NCBI GenBank assembly: GCA_016791425.1
Contig: JAEUMQ010000004.1
Location: 1 to 64,000, forward strand
Direction of reading: 5' to 3'
DNA from: Hyphomonadaceae bacterium
GTDB taxonomy: Bacteria > Pseudomonadota > Alphaproteobacteria > Caulobacterales > Aquidulcibacteraceae
DNA: 64,000 nt
Positions 1 through 9,523 of the stretch are shown here, one piece after another (position 1 is the stretch's first letter; each line of letters opens with the position of its first letter). The notes under the pieces are model-generated. The model did not search any database, was not told where the DNA came from, and saw nothing but the letters and a program-made list of their open reading frames with translations. The position numbers and the translations under genes are program-made.

Positions 1-292
1 CTAGTCGCGAGCGGCGCATGATGACCGTGAAGGCCTCGACAAGCACGCTCATTGGATGTCGCCCCTTCGCTGAGCTGCGGTCAGCTTCCTTCGAGAGCGA
101 TAGCATTGCCAGTGGAGTGCGTGAACGGCAGTCTCGGGCCAATCCGGCTCGGGTCGCCACATTCCAACTAGCGGCGGAGGCTCTCCGAACCGGTCGTGCA
201 GCCGGCTGCGCTGGCCTAGGCCGGAGATCGCCGAGAGACGTCATTGGTAACGCCTGGCGTCGACGACATCGATGACGGACGTCGAGTGCTTT
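1..292. other. Left-edge stretch with no recognisable gene
   Basis: The open frames in this stretch are short, arginine-rich and lack a convincing ribosome binding site. It lies downstream of the leftward dehydratase gene. I see no RNA gene or repeat here. Confidence 0.4.
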
Positions 293-1393
293 TCAGACCT
301 CCAGCACCGGGCGGCCGAGAGCCTCCATGATCGGGGTGATCCCCAGCCCCGGCGCATCGGACGCGCGCATGTTGCCGTTGAAGCGTTTGGGCGCCCCGGC
401 TGCAATGTCCTTCGTGCCGTAAGAGTTGAAATCGGTCGCCGAAAAGCAGAACTCCGCGGGCGTCGATTGCGCCAGATGGGCGATGGTGGCGGTGACGATG
501 TCACCGCCCCAGGTGTCCTCGATGGTCATTGGCAGCCCCGCGCTGATGCACAGGTCGCGCATCTGGCGCGCCTTGGTCAGACCGCCGACCTTGGAGATCT
601 TGAGATTGATGATGTCCATCGCGCCGTCAGCGATTGCACGCATGAGGTCGCCCACTCCGCCGATCACTTCGTCCAGCACGAAGGGCAGCGACGAGCGGCG
701 GCGCGTGGCGAGGCATTCCTCATAGGTCGGCGAGGGTTGCTCGATATAGACATCGACGTCGCGCACCGCGTTCACGACGCGCGCGGCCTCGTGCATCGTC
801 CAGCCGGTGTTGGCGTCGGCCACGAGGACATCGCTGGGTTGCAGCACCGCGCGGGCGGCCCGGATGCGGACGATGTCGCTGTCGGCGTCGGCGCCGACCT
901 TCAGCTGGAACTTGGTATAGCCCTGCGCGCGGTAGGTAGCGACATTTGCAGCCATGGCGTCGGGTTCGATCTGCGAGATGGCGCGGTAGAGGCCGATGTC
1001 GTCCTGCTCGCGCCCCCCTAGAAGCTGATAGCAGGGCAGGCCCGTCGCCTTGCCGAGGATGTCCCAGCAAGCCACATCGATCGCGGCCTTCACGTAAGGG
1101 TGCCCGCGCAGCACCGCGTCCATGCGGCGGTTCAGCACCATCAGGTCGCGCGGGTCCATCCCGATGACCTTCGGCGCGATTTCGGCCAGCCCCGAGCGCA
1201 CCCCCAGCGCATAGGCCGGCAGATAGGCCGACCCCAGCGGGCAGCATTCGCCCCAGCCGGTGATCCCGGCGTCGGTCTGCACCTCGACCACGGTGGTGTC
1301 GAACACTTCGACATAGTTGCCGTTCGACCAGCTGTAGCGGCCTTCTCTCAGCGCCAAGTCGACCTGATAAGCCTTGATGGCGGTGATCCTCAT
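293..1393 (-). CDS. Enolase-superfamily dehydratase, probably cis-3-hydroxy-L-proline dehydratase
   Basis: The 366-residue protein has the mandelate racemase/muconate lactonising enzyme layout: an N-terminal capping domain and a C-terminal barrel. Visible barrel motifs are the lysine motif in FQLKVG, the metal-ligand segments DANTGW, IEQP and LDE, and the second lysine in NLKISKVGG followed by TIEDTWGGD. The [11 protein letters not shown] and TDFNSYGT segments resemble, from memory, cis-3-hydroxy-L-proline dehydratases, which act on hydroxyproline in the cytoplasm. The start is set by an ATG with a GGAG-type site upstream; an upstream extension reads poorly. No hydroxyproline transporter or partner enzyme is nearby, so the substrate is inferred from sequence alone. 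Confidence 0.75.
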   Translation of the reverse strand: MRITAIKAYQVDLALREGRYSWSNGNYVEVFDTTVVEVQTDAGITGWGECCPLGSAYLPAYALGVRSGLAEIAPKVIGMDPRDLMVLNRRMDAVLRGHPYVKAAIDVACWDILGKATGLPCYQLLGGREQDDIGLYRAISQIEPDAMAANVATYRAQGYTKFQLKVGADADSDIVRIRAARAVLQPSDVLVADANTGWTMHEAARVVNAVRDVDVYIEQPSPTYEECLATRRRSSLPFVLDEVIGGVGDLMRAIADGAMDIINLKISKVGGLTKARQMRDLCISAGLPMTIEDTWGGDIVTATIAHLAQSTPAEFCFSATDFNSYGTKDIAAGAPKRFNGNMRASDAPGLGITPIMEALGRPVLEV

Positions 1394-1532
1394 GTTTGTC
1401 TCCGGAGCTTTTGGGCCAAGCCGCGCCCGCTCATCACTTTCTTCGAATGGATGACCAACTCTAATTGTGCCGTCGATCACATTCGCCAAGTTACGGCGCG
1501 GTTTCGCCGAAAGGCGACATCGAGTTGACTCG

Positions 1533-4500
1533 CTAGTTGGCGTCGATCACCGCGAACGGCGCCCAGGCGGCAGGGTGGGCGAAGGACTCGCCGCTCGCGT
1601 CGGCGGATGCGTCTTGTTGAAGCGCTTGCATCGATGCTCGCATGGCCTCTGGATTGCGCAGGCTTCCTACACGCGACAGACGCGCAGCCTCCGTGGTGAG
1701 GCGCATGGCGGCGGTGTCGAACACGGGATAGTGCGAGACCAGCAGCGATTGTGCGCCAGCGTAGAAAAATGCCCGCGCCAGCCCAGACAGCGCATCCGCA
1801 TCTGGCCGCCCACCAGCGGCGGTGTTGCACGCCGACAGGATCACAAACCGTGCCGACAGCGTCAGGGTGGCGGCCTCCGAAGCGGTGAGCAAGCCGTCGT
1901 TGTCCGACATGAGCGCCGTCGCGTCGGCGACAGCCGGCGGCGTCAGCGCCAACGCGGGCTCGGCGATACTGTTCTGGAACTCGCCCGCGACGAGCCCATG
2001 GGTGGCGAACGCCACAACCTCGGCCCGGCCAAGCCTCCCGTCGGCGTTGCGGCGGCGCAGTTCTGCTTCGCTGGCCTCGAGCTGCAGCACGTACGAGTCG
2101 CGACCAGCTCCGAGACTTGCGGCAAGCTGGCGAATCTCACCGGCCGAATTAGCTAGGCGCGGCAATTGGCTGAACGCGGTGGGGTCTGCGACCGCGCCGC
2201 GGAAATAGGAGCGTGCCGGCAGCAGTCCCGCAGTCCGCCTGCCGCGCGATTCCGCATCAGCAACGCCGCCGAACGCCGGATCTCCGACCCCGAAGAACGG
2301 ACTGCGTTGTGTCTGGGCGCGCTCGAGAGGATAGAGTCGCTGGATCCGCAGCGCCGACACCGACGGCAGGATCGCCAGCGTGCGCTCCACGCCAAGCCAA
2401 GCGGTTTGGCGCAGCACGGTCGGATCGATGTCGCCCGCCGCTCCGCCGGGCGGGGTCTGCATCGGCAGCGCCGCGAACGGCAGGCTCATCAGCGATCCTT
2501 GCGGCGCGATCAACCAGCGCGTCTTGCCCGCAAGCGCGGCGACGATGTCCGGGGCGCCGAACAGCGCCCGGTAAAGCGCAAACGCGCGCGCTCGATCGTA
2601 GAACAGCGTCGGTGCCGGCCGCCCGGGCGCCGCCGTTGCGCCGGCGCCGTCATTAGCAAGCATCGCGTGCAGCGCTGCGATCTCGGCGGCGAGCGCATCC
2701 GGCGCCAGCGGTATTTCGGCCCATGCTGAGGTCTGCTTGGTGACGACGAAAACGAGACCTCTGCGTTGGCCTTGGGGCATGCGTGCATCGCCGGGCGTCA
2801 GCAGGATCAGCGCCTCGTCGGCGCCGAGCAGGCGCCCCTTGTCCCCGGTGGTCGCTTGCAGATCGGCGACCGAGAGCGGCGTTGCTTTCAGGAGATCGAA
2901 GTAGCGTGGGAAGCGCGCCGCCAAATCGCTCTCTGCTGACACAAGCCGCGCAGCCGCCGCGGCGCGCTCGGTTCCCAGCGCCGCACGCCGTGCATCTCCG
3001 GCGGGGCCCTGTCCGGCCGCTTCCGAGATCTGTGCGTCGATCGCCGCGATGCGGTCCAGCGCACCGCGCCAAGTCGCCACCGCAGCGCCGGCGCCTGCAC
3101 GATCGGCCGCGATCCGCGCGGCGCCTTGAGCCAGCGCATCGGCCGACGAGGAAGCCCGGATCGCCTGCGCCGCCGCAAACGCTTCGGCGCGCAAGGCAGG
3201 CGCTTGCCTGTTTTGGCTCGTCGCCGTGCTCCAGGCCGCGCGCGCCCTCCGCGAGCGACGCGTCGGCGCGGGCGCGACGACCTTCCCGTGCTCGCAAAGC
3301 CGCACGTGTGTGCGATAACGCAGGAGCGAAGTGTGCCTGCTGCAATTCAACAAACGCGAGGTCTTCTGCGCTCTGGACTGTATCTGGATGGTCCGCTCCC
3401 AGGCGCGCCATCCGGATCGACAGGGCCCGCTGAAAGAGAGCTTCGGCCTCGGCGTCCCGAGTCTGGAGGTATAGGTTCACCGCGAGATCGTGGACGTGCC
3501 GCGCGGTGTCGGGATGGTCTGCGCCACGCGCTTCGCTGATCGACAGCGCGCGCCGGAGCAGAGGCTCGGCGGCAGCGTGCTGTCGTTGGCCCTCGAGGTT
3601 GGCTGCGAGGTTGTTGAGGCTCGCCGCCGTCGCGGGATGTGCCGCGCCAAGGCGCTCCTCGTTGATCCCTAGGGCGCGCCGCAGCAGCGGCTCGGCGTCG
3701 GCGCCTCGACCCTGAGCTTCAAGACTGACCGCCAAGTTGGTTAGATATAGCGCCACATAGGGATGCGTCGCACCGAAGCGCGCTTCCGTCATCGAAAGGG
3801 CTCGCCGATATAGCGGTTCGGCGTCCGCGTCGCGCCCTTGGTTGTGAAAAGCCAGCGCAAGATTGCCGATGATTGCAGCAGTGCCCGCGTCGTCGGCGCT
3901 CGGGTGAGTCTCTTCAATCGAGAGTGCGCGTCTGAGCAGCGGTTCGGCGTCTGCGTAGCGGCCCTGGCTTTGAAGATTCCCAGCGATGTTGTTCAAGGTC
4001 TGCGCGACCACGACATCGTCGGCGCCGAGCCGTGCCTCTCGGATCGACAGCGCACGTCGCAGGAGCGGCTCCGCCTCGGCGTAGCGGCCCTGGCTGTCCA
4101 GATTGACCGCCAGGTTGCTAAGGCTCCCCGCCGTAAAGGGATGATCCGCGCCAAGGCGCGCCTCGCGGATCGACACCGCGCGTCGGTCCAGCGCCTCGGC
4201 GTCGGCGTAACGGCCCTGGCTTTGGAGATTTCCTGCCAGTTGTTCGACACCCAGCGCCGTGAAGGGATGGCGAGGGCCCCAGGTCATCTCGAAGATGGAA
4301 AGCGCCTCGCGCCACAAGGGCTCCGCGCTGCGATAGTCGCCATGCTCTTCGAGATCCTGCGCGGTCGTGAAGAGGTGGCGCCCGCGCTGATCTTCGGCCG
4401 ACGTCCACGGCCGCACGTCCGGGGGCACCGAAAGGGGTTCGATCGGTGCCGGCCGCGCCGCTGCGGCGGCAGAGGGTTGTTGAGCTTGCGAAGTCGCCCT

Positions 4501-4578
4501 GGGCGCCATGATCGCCAGCACCGCAGACAGCGCCGCGATCAGCGCCCTGCCGGCTTTCCGCCGTCCGCTGATGGTCAT
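1533..4578 (-). pseudogene. Secreted TPR-CHAT (caspase-like) protein, frameshifted
   Basis: The first frame (from ATG at 4578, GGAGG site upstream) encodes a signal-peptide-like N-terminus and about eight tandem tetratricopeptide repeats of the kinesin-light-chain type. The second frame continues with a helical linker and a C-terminal CHAT domain ending at 1533. The CHAT domain keeps its catalytic pair, His in FATHGL and Cys in SACNTA. The frames join within about 3215-3300, where downstream reading needs one extra base on the minus strand. TPR-CHAT proteins are proteases whose repeats sense a partner. The intact CHAT core suggests a recent mutation, a sequencing error or a recoding site. Neighbours do not reveal a substrate. 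Confidence 0.75.
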
Positions 4579-4884
4579 GGTGGCCTCCGCCCAACGATCC
4601 CCCTGGTAAATCGCGGCAATGGCCGTGTCGCAACAGCAGAAGTGCGTCGCCGATCTGAGCAAGACTCAACAGCGGCGGCGTCGCTCAGAACCCGCCGCTC
4701 GGTCCTAACCTTCCTAGGGGCTGCCCATCGCCGGTTTCAGCCGCCGAACGTTCACAAAACTTCGGTCGCGACTCCACCTCATGACTAACGCCCATTTATC
4801 CACGCGAATGGACCAAAATTCAACCCTGACTGGTGCAAGCTCGCGCCGAGATTGGTTCAGCAGGCAGAGAGCTACGCGCAGAAG
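4579..4884. other. Divergent intergenic region
   Basis: This gap of about 300 bases separates the leftward CHAT gene from the rightward XRE gene and should hold both promoters. It is less GC-rich than its surroundings. I see no conserved RNA or repeat in it. Confidence 0.4.
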
Positions 4885-5313
4885 ATGCAGATGGCCTCCC
4901 CGGTAACAGGCGTCTCGAAGGCGAAGAGATCGCAAAAAGCCACGCGTCGCGCAACATCGGTCGATCTAGAAATCGGGCGTCGCGTAAAAGCGCGCCGTAT
5001 TGAAATTGGCTTGGCGCAAGAAATGCTTGCGGCAACGGTAGGAGTGACATTTCAACAAGTTCAGAAATACGAGAAGGGCGTGAACCGCATTTCAGCGAGC
5101 ATGCTTCTACGGATATGCGAAGCGCTGAAGGTGCAACCCATTGCGATCTTGCCCAGTGAAGCCATGGGGGTGAAGAGCATTGCGATGCTCGAAGACCCGG
5201 TTCTAGCGGACCTTGCCGTCATCATCATGCGGCTCAACGACGACGGCAAGAGACTGCTTTTGGCAACTGCTCGCACCTTCTCCCAGGATGAAAACCTCGC
5301 GTCCAAGAAATGA
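4885..5313 (+). CDS. XRE-family helix-turn-helix regulator
   Basis: The protein (142 residues from ATG 4885) has a Cro/CI-type HTH at about residues 30-85, with LAQEMLAATVGVTFQQVQKYE as the helix-turn-helix segment. A tail of about 50 residues follows. Such proteins are DNA-binding regulators common in alphaproteobacterial prophages and islands. A TTG at 4852 and a second ATG at 4891 are alternative starts; none has a strong ribosome site. It converges on the quorum-sensing operon at 5322. Base composition is lower in GC than the flanking genes, which fits acquired DNA. Confidence 0.8.
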   Translation: MQMASPVTGVSKAKRSQKATRRATSVDLEIGRRVKARRIEIGLAQEMLAATVGVTFQQVQKYEKGVNRISASMLLRICEALKVQPIAILPSEAMGVKSIAMLEDPVLADLAVIIMRLNDDGKRLLLATARTFSQDENLASKK

Positions 5314-5321
5314 CCGGTCGC

Positions 5322-5513
5322 TTACGGTGGCCGCTTGCGTGCTCTGATCGCTTCCACGGCTCGCAATAGGTTCAAAAGATCGTCAACCGCGCGCTCATCC
5401 TTTTCCGCTCCGGCCGACGCTAGAGCGGCTTGAACCAGCGGACAAATGCGGTCGCCCGCCTTGGCGAGTGCGATTGCCACGTTGCTGAGCGCGGGAGATG
5501 CGGTCTCAGGCAT
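5322..5513 (-). CDS. Small hypothetical protein at the end of the luxI operon
   Basis: This 63-residue, alanine- and leucine-rich, predominantly helical protein has no recognised domain. Its ATG lies 8 bases inside the end of the PhyH-like gene, so the two are probably translationally coupled and belong to the luxI-phyH transcript. It could be an accessory to the upstream oxygenase. Confidence 0.6.
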   Translation of the reverse strand: MPETASPALSNVAIALAKAGDRICPLVQAALASAGAEKDERAVDDLLNLLRAVEAIRARKRPP

Positions 5514-6426
5514 ATTCTCCCCCTTCTTCGCGCAACCGCCACAGAACCAACGCCTCTTGTGCGGGCGTTAAGTTGTCTTCTGCAGCAGCGAGGTCTCCGA
5601 TGCGGCCGTGCAGCCAGTCGATCGGGTCGCGTTCCTCAACCCATCCCAGGTTCGGTCGATGTACTTGATAGCCAATCAGTCTTTGAACGCGCTCCGGTAA
5701 GGTCCGCGCAACAGCCGGGGGAGTCGAAAGCAGTAGACGTTCGGATTGGCCAAGCCATCCGTGTGTGTAGCTGAACGCAAGGCCATGGCGGACGCTCTCC
5801 GTACGGTTTTCGCCTCCGCCATGGATTATCGAACCCAACCAGATAATCGCTGCGCCGCGCGGTGCGGTGGCCGTGCATATCTCGTGAGCTTGCGCGAGGC
5901 GTGTGCGCGGCCAGTCTCGGCTGCGTGGCACAATCCGCGTTGCGCCGTTGTCTTCCGTCCACCGATCAAGCGCCCACATGACGTTGACCATGACTTCGTA
6001 GTCGTGGGGAAACGGAAACATCACCTCGTCGCGGTGGAGCACCTGGGCACGTTGCCCGGGGCAGATGCCGATTGCTTGTGTTAGGTTCAACTGGATCGCT
6101 TCACAGCGAGGTTCGCCGATGTCATCGGCAATTAGCGCCTGTTCGACAATCGACAGAACGTAAGGCTCAGCGGCAAGCGACGCGGTTGAAGCCGCTTTCG
6201 CAAAGACACCGCTGAATCGCTTAGTTCGCCTGCCGAAGAACGGGCCTTCGCCGACAAAGGCGCGATCGAACCAAGGCGACAATTCATCGATCGCTGTTTG
6301 GAGCGGACATGCGTCGGCCGCATCTTCGATGATGAGCGCGCCATACTCGCGCAAAAGGGCGACCGCATCGGCACTTGGATGTTTCCGGCGGACCCGCGGC
6401 AAGGCAATGGTTGCCGTTTCAACCAT
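5506..6426 (-). CDS. Phytanoyl-CoA dioxygenase (PhyH)-family oxygenase
   Basis: The 306-residue protein resembles PhyH non-haem Fe(II)/2-oxoglutarate oxygenases. The iron triad is visible as His131-x-Asp133 in LHRDEV and His202 in SIIHGG; Arg213 is placed to bind 2-oxoglutarate. These enzymes hydroxylate carbon positions in small molecules. The ATG overlaps the luxI stop by one base (TGATG), so it is cotranscribed with the autoinducer synthase. A role in modifying the acyl-homoserine lactone or a quorum-controlled metabolite is an inference from this coupling. I recall luxI-phyH pairs from sphingomonad genomes but cannot check that here. Confidence 0.75.
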   Translation of the reverse strand: MVETATIALPRVRRKHPSADAVALLREYGALIIEDAADACPLQTAIDELSPWFDRAFVGEGPFFGRRTKRFSGVFAKAASTASLAAEPYVLSIVEQALIADDIGEPRCEAIQLNLTQAIGICPGQRAQVLHRDEVMFPFPHDYEVMVNVMWALDRWTEDNGATRIVPRSRDWPRTRLAQAHEICTATAPRGAAIIWLGSIIHGGGENRTESVRHGLAFSYTHGWLGQSERLLLSTPPAVARTLPERVQRLIGYQVHRPNLGWVEERDPIDWLHGRIGDLAAAEDNLTPAQEALVLWRLREEGGEYA

Positions 6427-7121
6427 CACGCGGCCTCCGCAAGGCTCGCGCGCGCGCCTCGCGCTGCGCAGCACAGACTGATGGGATTGATCGCGTACGC
6501 GGCCGGATGCTCATACAGCTGCGGCTCACGTATGCCGCCCGCCTGACGCATAGCGTAAAGAGCTTCGACGTCCGGCGTAAGTTCAAGCGCCATCACTTCG
6601 CCCTCGGGATAGGGCTTAGGCAATCCAAGCGGCGCGACCTTGCGTCCCCAAGCCCTCCGCGTCGTCGGGAAGATGAAGCTGTCGCAACTCGCCACGACCC
6701 TGCGAATGCCGCGCGATAAGCAGAATTCAATGAGAGCGCAGTTCATGGCAAAGCGCACCGCACCGTCGCGATCGCGGCATTCCGGTGCGCGCAGAATTCG
6801 GGTGAATTCCCAAACATCTGGCCGGGGTTCGAGGCGATCGGCGTCATCGACTAGGTGTCTGAATCGGTCGCCTAGAAGCGATCCGTCTACGGTGGATCGC
6901 AGCCGCATGGAACCCAGTACGTCACCGTCATCACCGAGCGGCAGCAAATAGAATGCGCGCGCATCATCATACTGATCTCGTTCGAAGCCGGGTTCGGCCT
7001 GCATCTCACGCAGTTCACTCCACTTTCGCTCTTCGATGTAGGCCTTCCAACGAAGTCGATGCATCGCTTCGAGTTGTGGCTGGTATGATTGCGCGTTCGC
7101 GGCGGAAATGACGTGAATCAT
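6426..7121 (-). CDS. luxI: LuxI-type acyl-homoserine-lactone synthase
   Basis: The 231-residue protein is an autoinducer synthase that would join an acyl chain from acyl-ACP or acyl-CoA to S-adenosylmethionine to make an N-acyl-homoserine lactone. Conserved LuxI positions are present: Arg24 and Trp34, the acidic pair Asp49/Asp52, then GSMRLR and WEFTRI carrying the downstream Arg and Glu. Position 28, normally Phe, is Tyr. ATG 7121 has a GGGGA-type site upstream. It lies 78 bases after luxR on the same strand, and a palindrome in that gap could be the LuxR target. The acyl chain cannot be predicted. Confidence 0.88.
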   Translation of the reverse strand: MIHVISAANAQSYQPQLEAMHRLRWKAYIEERKWSELREMQAEPGFERDQYDDARAFYLLPLGDDGDVLGSMRLRSTVDGSLLGDRFRHLVDDADRLEPRPDVWEFTRILRAPECRDRDGAVRFAMNCALIEFCLSRGIRRVVASCDSFIFPTTRRAWGRKVAPLGLPKPYPEGEVMALELTPDVEALYAMRQAGGIREPQLYEHPAAYAINPISLCCAARGARASLAEAA

Positions 7122-7132
7122 GTGAGTCCCCG

Positions 7133-7190
7133 ATGATACCGGTGACTCGACTAGCCGACGCCAAACTGTCCCGGGACCCCTATAGGTGTA
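7133..7190 (-). promoter_or_regulatory. Candidate lux box and promoter of luxI
   Basis: The luxR-luxI gap contains the palindrome GTCCCGGGAC (7168-7177), preceded by CT on the plus strand so that CTGTCCC matches the half-site style of alphaproteobacterial lux boxes. Beside it lies the palindrome CCTATAGG. A TATCAT -10-like hexamer on the minus strand lies at 7138-7133, placing the palindrome roughly where a LuxR activator would bind. Binding by the adjacent LuxR is inferred. Confidence 0.5.
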
Positions 7191-7199
7191 GGGTTGACC

Positions 7200-7937
7200 T
7201 CAGGGTTTGATCCAACCTTGGTGCACTGCAATCGCCACGGCCTGCATCTTCGTCCTTACTGCCAAAGTGGCGCGCAAATTCTGCAGGTGCTCCCTCACGG
7301 TCGTTGACGATATTCCAAGAATCTCGCCTGTATCCGTTTCGGACTTTCCCGCTGCAGCGAAGGCTAGAATTTCTCGCTGTCGAAGCGAGAGCGGACACTG
7401 CGTTGGCGCTGGTGGGGAGCCTTGTTCGAAGAACAGCTCATTCGCGCGCTCTATTCCGTATAGGGCAATGAGCTTCAGAGCCTGGCGCGCTTGCTTCGCG
7501 AGTTCCGGTTGTTCGTGGTATAAAGCCACCAAGCCGGTCAGACCGTTTTCGTCGTGCGTCGGGATTACGAATCCGCCGTCAACGTGCAAGGCGTCGCGAA
7601 CTTCGCCGTAGAGATTTTTGCTCGCCTTTGACAAGCGCGAGCGATCGATGTCAGTCCAACTGAACGCCAAGGGACGCTGCAAGCTTAGCTGCACCACTGA
7701 ATCGAAGTTGAAAAAGCGCTCGCTCCAATAATACTCGGCCCACGCTTCGGGCACGCCTCGGATGGAAACGGTGAATTGAGCGGCGCCATCGCGCGGCCGG
7801 TGCATGCGCGCCAGTGTAAAATGGGAAACCCCGAAGCCTTGAAGTACGTGTTCAAGCGCCTCGCGCAGCTCCTCGAGATCACGGCTGTTTTCTGCAAGCT
7901 CGATGAACTCTAGTGCGGCCCGAAACTCGGCACTCAT
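7200..7937 (-). CDS. luxR: LuxR-family quorum-sensing regulator
   Basis: The 245-residue protein has an N-terminal autoinducer-binding domain and a C-terminal GerE-type HTH. The ligand pocket signature is present as WAEYYWSERFFNFDSVV followed by Pro and Trp (PLAFSWTD). The HTH runs from LSLRQREILAFAAAGKS to about TTVREHLQNLRATL. It would bind the lactone made by the adjacent synthase and control luxI and other genes. The start is the ATG at 7937 because GGGGAG lies just upstream; a 24-codon extension has no ribosome site. Confidence 0.88.
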   Translation of the reverse strand: MSAEFRAALEFIELAENSRDLEELREALEHVLQGFGVSHFTLARMHRPRDGAAQFTVSIRGVPEAWAEYYWSERFFNFDSVVQLSLQRPLAFSWTDIDRSRLSKASKNLYGEVRDALHVDGGFVIPTHDENGLTGLVALYHEQPELAKQARQALKLIALYGIERANELFFEQGSPPAPTQCPLSLRQREILAFAAAGKSETDTGEILGISSTTVREHLQNLRATLAVRTKMQAVAIAVHQGWIKP

Positions 7938-8199
7938 GTTGGATGCTCCCCGCCAGCGGGAGCTAATTCGTGGCAAGTATCGTGAATTGTAAAGAGCGCT
8001 TGCGCTCACGGCGCTCCACTGGTGTGCTTACCTACTGAAATGCTTGCACTTTGACGGATCGCTACTGCTCTGCAACCGAGGGAACGTGAGAATGACCGCA
8101 TAGGGCCAATGATGCGTGTCGATCATTTCTGACGCCAGTGTCACGAGTGGAGCCCCTTCAGGCCGTTGACGCCATCGCAGGGGCTGCTAGCCAGCCGTG
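7938..8199. other. Divergent intergenic region upstream of luxR
   Basis: About 260 bases lie between the leftward luxR and the rightward nuclease gene. No gene, repeat or clear operator was recognised. Promoters for both directions are expected here. Confidence 0.4.
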
Positions 8200-8616
8200 A
8201 TGTCCTTACTGGTCCGAGCCGCGATCCTCTCTTGCGCCCTCGCCCTTCCTGCTGTCGCCTACGCCGATCCGTGCACTGCTGACTTGCCGCGACGGGCGGG
8301 CGAGACATTCAGCGGACAGGTTCGCCATGTTGGGGACGGCGATAGCCTCTGCGTGGGGCGCACGACGAACCCGGACGAATGGATCGAGGTGCGCCTGGCC
8401 GATTTTGACGCCCCCGAGCTTCATGCGCCAGGCGGCCGCGAAGCGAAGGCGGCGCTGACGCTCGTCGCGTTCCGGCGTGACGCGATTTGCGTGGCGACGC
8501 GCGGGCGATCTGGACGTGTCACGAACAACGATCGCGTTATTGCGGTTTGCCGCATCGGCGGCCGCCAAATAGGCGACTTGCTCCGCGCTCGTGGAGCGCG
8601 CTCCGGCGGGAATTAA
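8200..8616 (+). CDS. Secreted thermonuclease-like (SNase) protein
   Basis: The 138-residue protein starts with a cleavable signal peptide (hydrophobic core LVRAAILSCALALPAVAYA, cleavage near ADP). A staphylococcal-nuclease fold follows: VGDGDSLCVG, VRLADFDAPEL (Arg, Asp and Glu of the active site) and NDRVIAVCR with a candidate second arginine. It is predicted to be an exported or periplasmic nuclease. A GTG directly before the ATG is an alternative start. Two small genes follow closely on the same strand. Confidence 0.78.
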   Translation: MSLLVRAAILSCALALPAVAYADPCTADLPRRAGETFSGQVRHVGDGDSLCVGRTTNPDEWIEVRLADFDAPELHAPGGREAKAALTLVAFRRDAICVATRGRSGRVTNNDRVIAVCRIGGRQIGDLLRARGARSGGN

Positions 8617-8679
8617 AGGAGACCACGCCTTCCGTCATCCCAACTACGCCGACCGCTGACCGCCGGCTTCATCGTCGCG

Positions 8680-8823
8680 ATGATCGCGGCTGCCTTCCTT
8701 GGGCAGACGCGCGACTGGTGGCTCTTGGGCTTTGTGTTGTTCCTCACGCTGCCCGTGCTGGCGTTCGGCTATGGGCTCTATCGTGCGGACAAGGAGCGGA
8801 AGCGCCGGGACGGTCCGCATTGA
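8680..8823 (+). CDS. Tiny single-span membrane protein (47 aa)
   Basis: A 47-codon frame encodes one transmembrane segment (WWLLGFVLFLTLPVLAFGYGLY) followed by a strongly basic tail. The amphipathic layout and position between two secreted-protein genes support a real gene. The frame is open upstream to a stop near the nuclease end, so a non-ATG start is possible. Function unknown. Confidence 0.5.
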   Translation: MIAAAFLGQTRDWWLLGFVLFLTLPVLAFGYGLYRADKERKRRDGPH

Positions 8824-8840
8824 GCGGGGGCCGGTTTCTC

Positions 8841-9026
8841 ATGTGGCTCGCGGGAGGCCTATTCGCGGGATGGATAGTCACCCAGTGCGCGGACAGCGGC
8901 AGTCTTCCTGAACCCCTGGTGACCGCCATTTGCGCAGACGGATGGGCAAGTCACAGTCAGCACGCGAGCGGCACCTGCTCACATCATGGGGGAGTGCAGC
9001 GTTGGGTGGATCATCCCGGGAGCTAG
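8841..9026 (+). CDS. DUF3761-like small exported protein
   Basis: The 61-residue protein has an N-terminal hydrophobic stretch and the signature CADGWASHSQHASGTCSHHG, which I recognise as the DUF3761 pattern (Cys, SQH, GTCSHHGG). The family occurs as small secreted or membrane-anchored proteins of unknown function. A TTG at 8820 that overlaps the preceding stop is an alternative start. Confidence 0.65.
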   Translation: MWLAGGLFAGWIVTQCADSGSLPEPLVTAICADGWASHSQHASGTCSHHGGVQRWVDHPGS

Positions 9027-9031
9027 TGTGG

Positions 9032-9277
9032 CTAATCCGTCTTTCGGTCGAGCGGACCGGGAGGGCAATAGCTCGGCGGATCGTTCGTGTTGGGCGGTCG
9101 CCCCGAGCCCTGGTAACGCTTCACGGCCTCGAAGATGCGATCCGTCGCTGTGTCGTTACGGTCCTCGCGCGTAAGCCGGTCGCGCGGGCCTTTCTCGCTT
9201 CCCCTAAGCAAGTGCCAAGGCAGGCGCGACACCGCGAGCCGGATAGCGATCCACATGCCGTGTGTACGATCGACCAT
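9032..9277 (-). CDS. Possible small hypothetical protein
   Basis: The 81-residue frame has a plausible helical segment (TATDRIFEAVKRYQ) and a polar C-terminus, but no ribosome site and no recognised family. It may be a chance frame. The rest of 9027-9523 holds no gene that I can support, only the repeat at 9384-9434. Confidence 0.25.
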   Translation of the reverse strand: MVDRTHGMWIAIRLAVSRLPWHLLRGSEKGPRDRLTREDRNDTATDRIFEAVKRYQGSGRPPNTNDPPSYCPPGPLDRKTD

Positions 9278-9383
9278 TCGGCCATCAGAACGAATGCCGA
9301 ACGATTCCGCAAGTCATCGTCCAGCCCAAGCGTCCGGCCGTTTGGCGCCCAGCCGGCTTTTCACACGGCTTCGGCGTGTAAGG

Positions 9384-9434
9384 GTCCGGTCGAGCCGTTC
9401 CCCAGACGCGTGCAATCAATTGCACAAACTCGCC
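9384..9434. repeat. Repeat copy 1 with 16-bp palindrome
   Basis: GTGCAATCAATTGCAC occupies 9410-9425: two 7-base arms around a two-base centre. The flanks match the second copy at 13724-13780 (shared CCGGTCGAG, TTCCCCA, and ACTCGCC after the palindrome), so the repeated unit is about 51-57 bases. It lies about 100 bases before the small gene at 9524. Confidence 0.7.
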
Positions 9435-9523
9435 TAGAACACGAAACGGGCCCCGCCGAGCGGCGACCCGACCCCCGCTGAACCAGACGACCTGTTCGGC
9501 GTTTTGTTTCGCAGGAGCCTTTC

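Noticed and set aside
272-1528. Long plus-strand frames opposite the dehydratase
   Set aside because: They are antisense shadows of the 293-1393 gene: low-complexity Arg/His-rich translations with no family pattern.
2653-3210. Extension of the TPR frame past the frameshift
   Set aside because: After about 3215 this frame turns into Arg/Gly/Cys-rich nonsense, while the other frame carries the conserved CHAT linker and domain.
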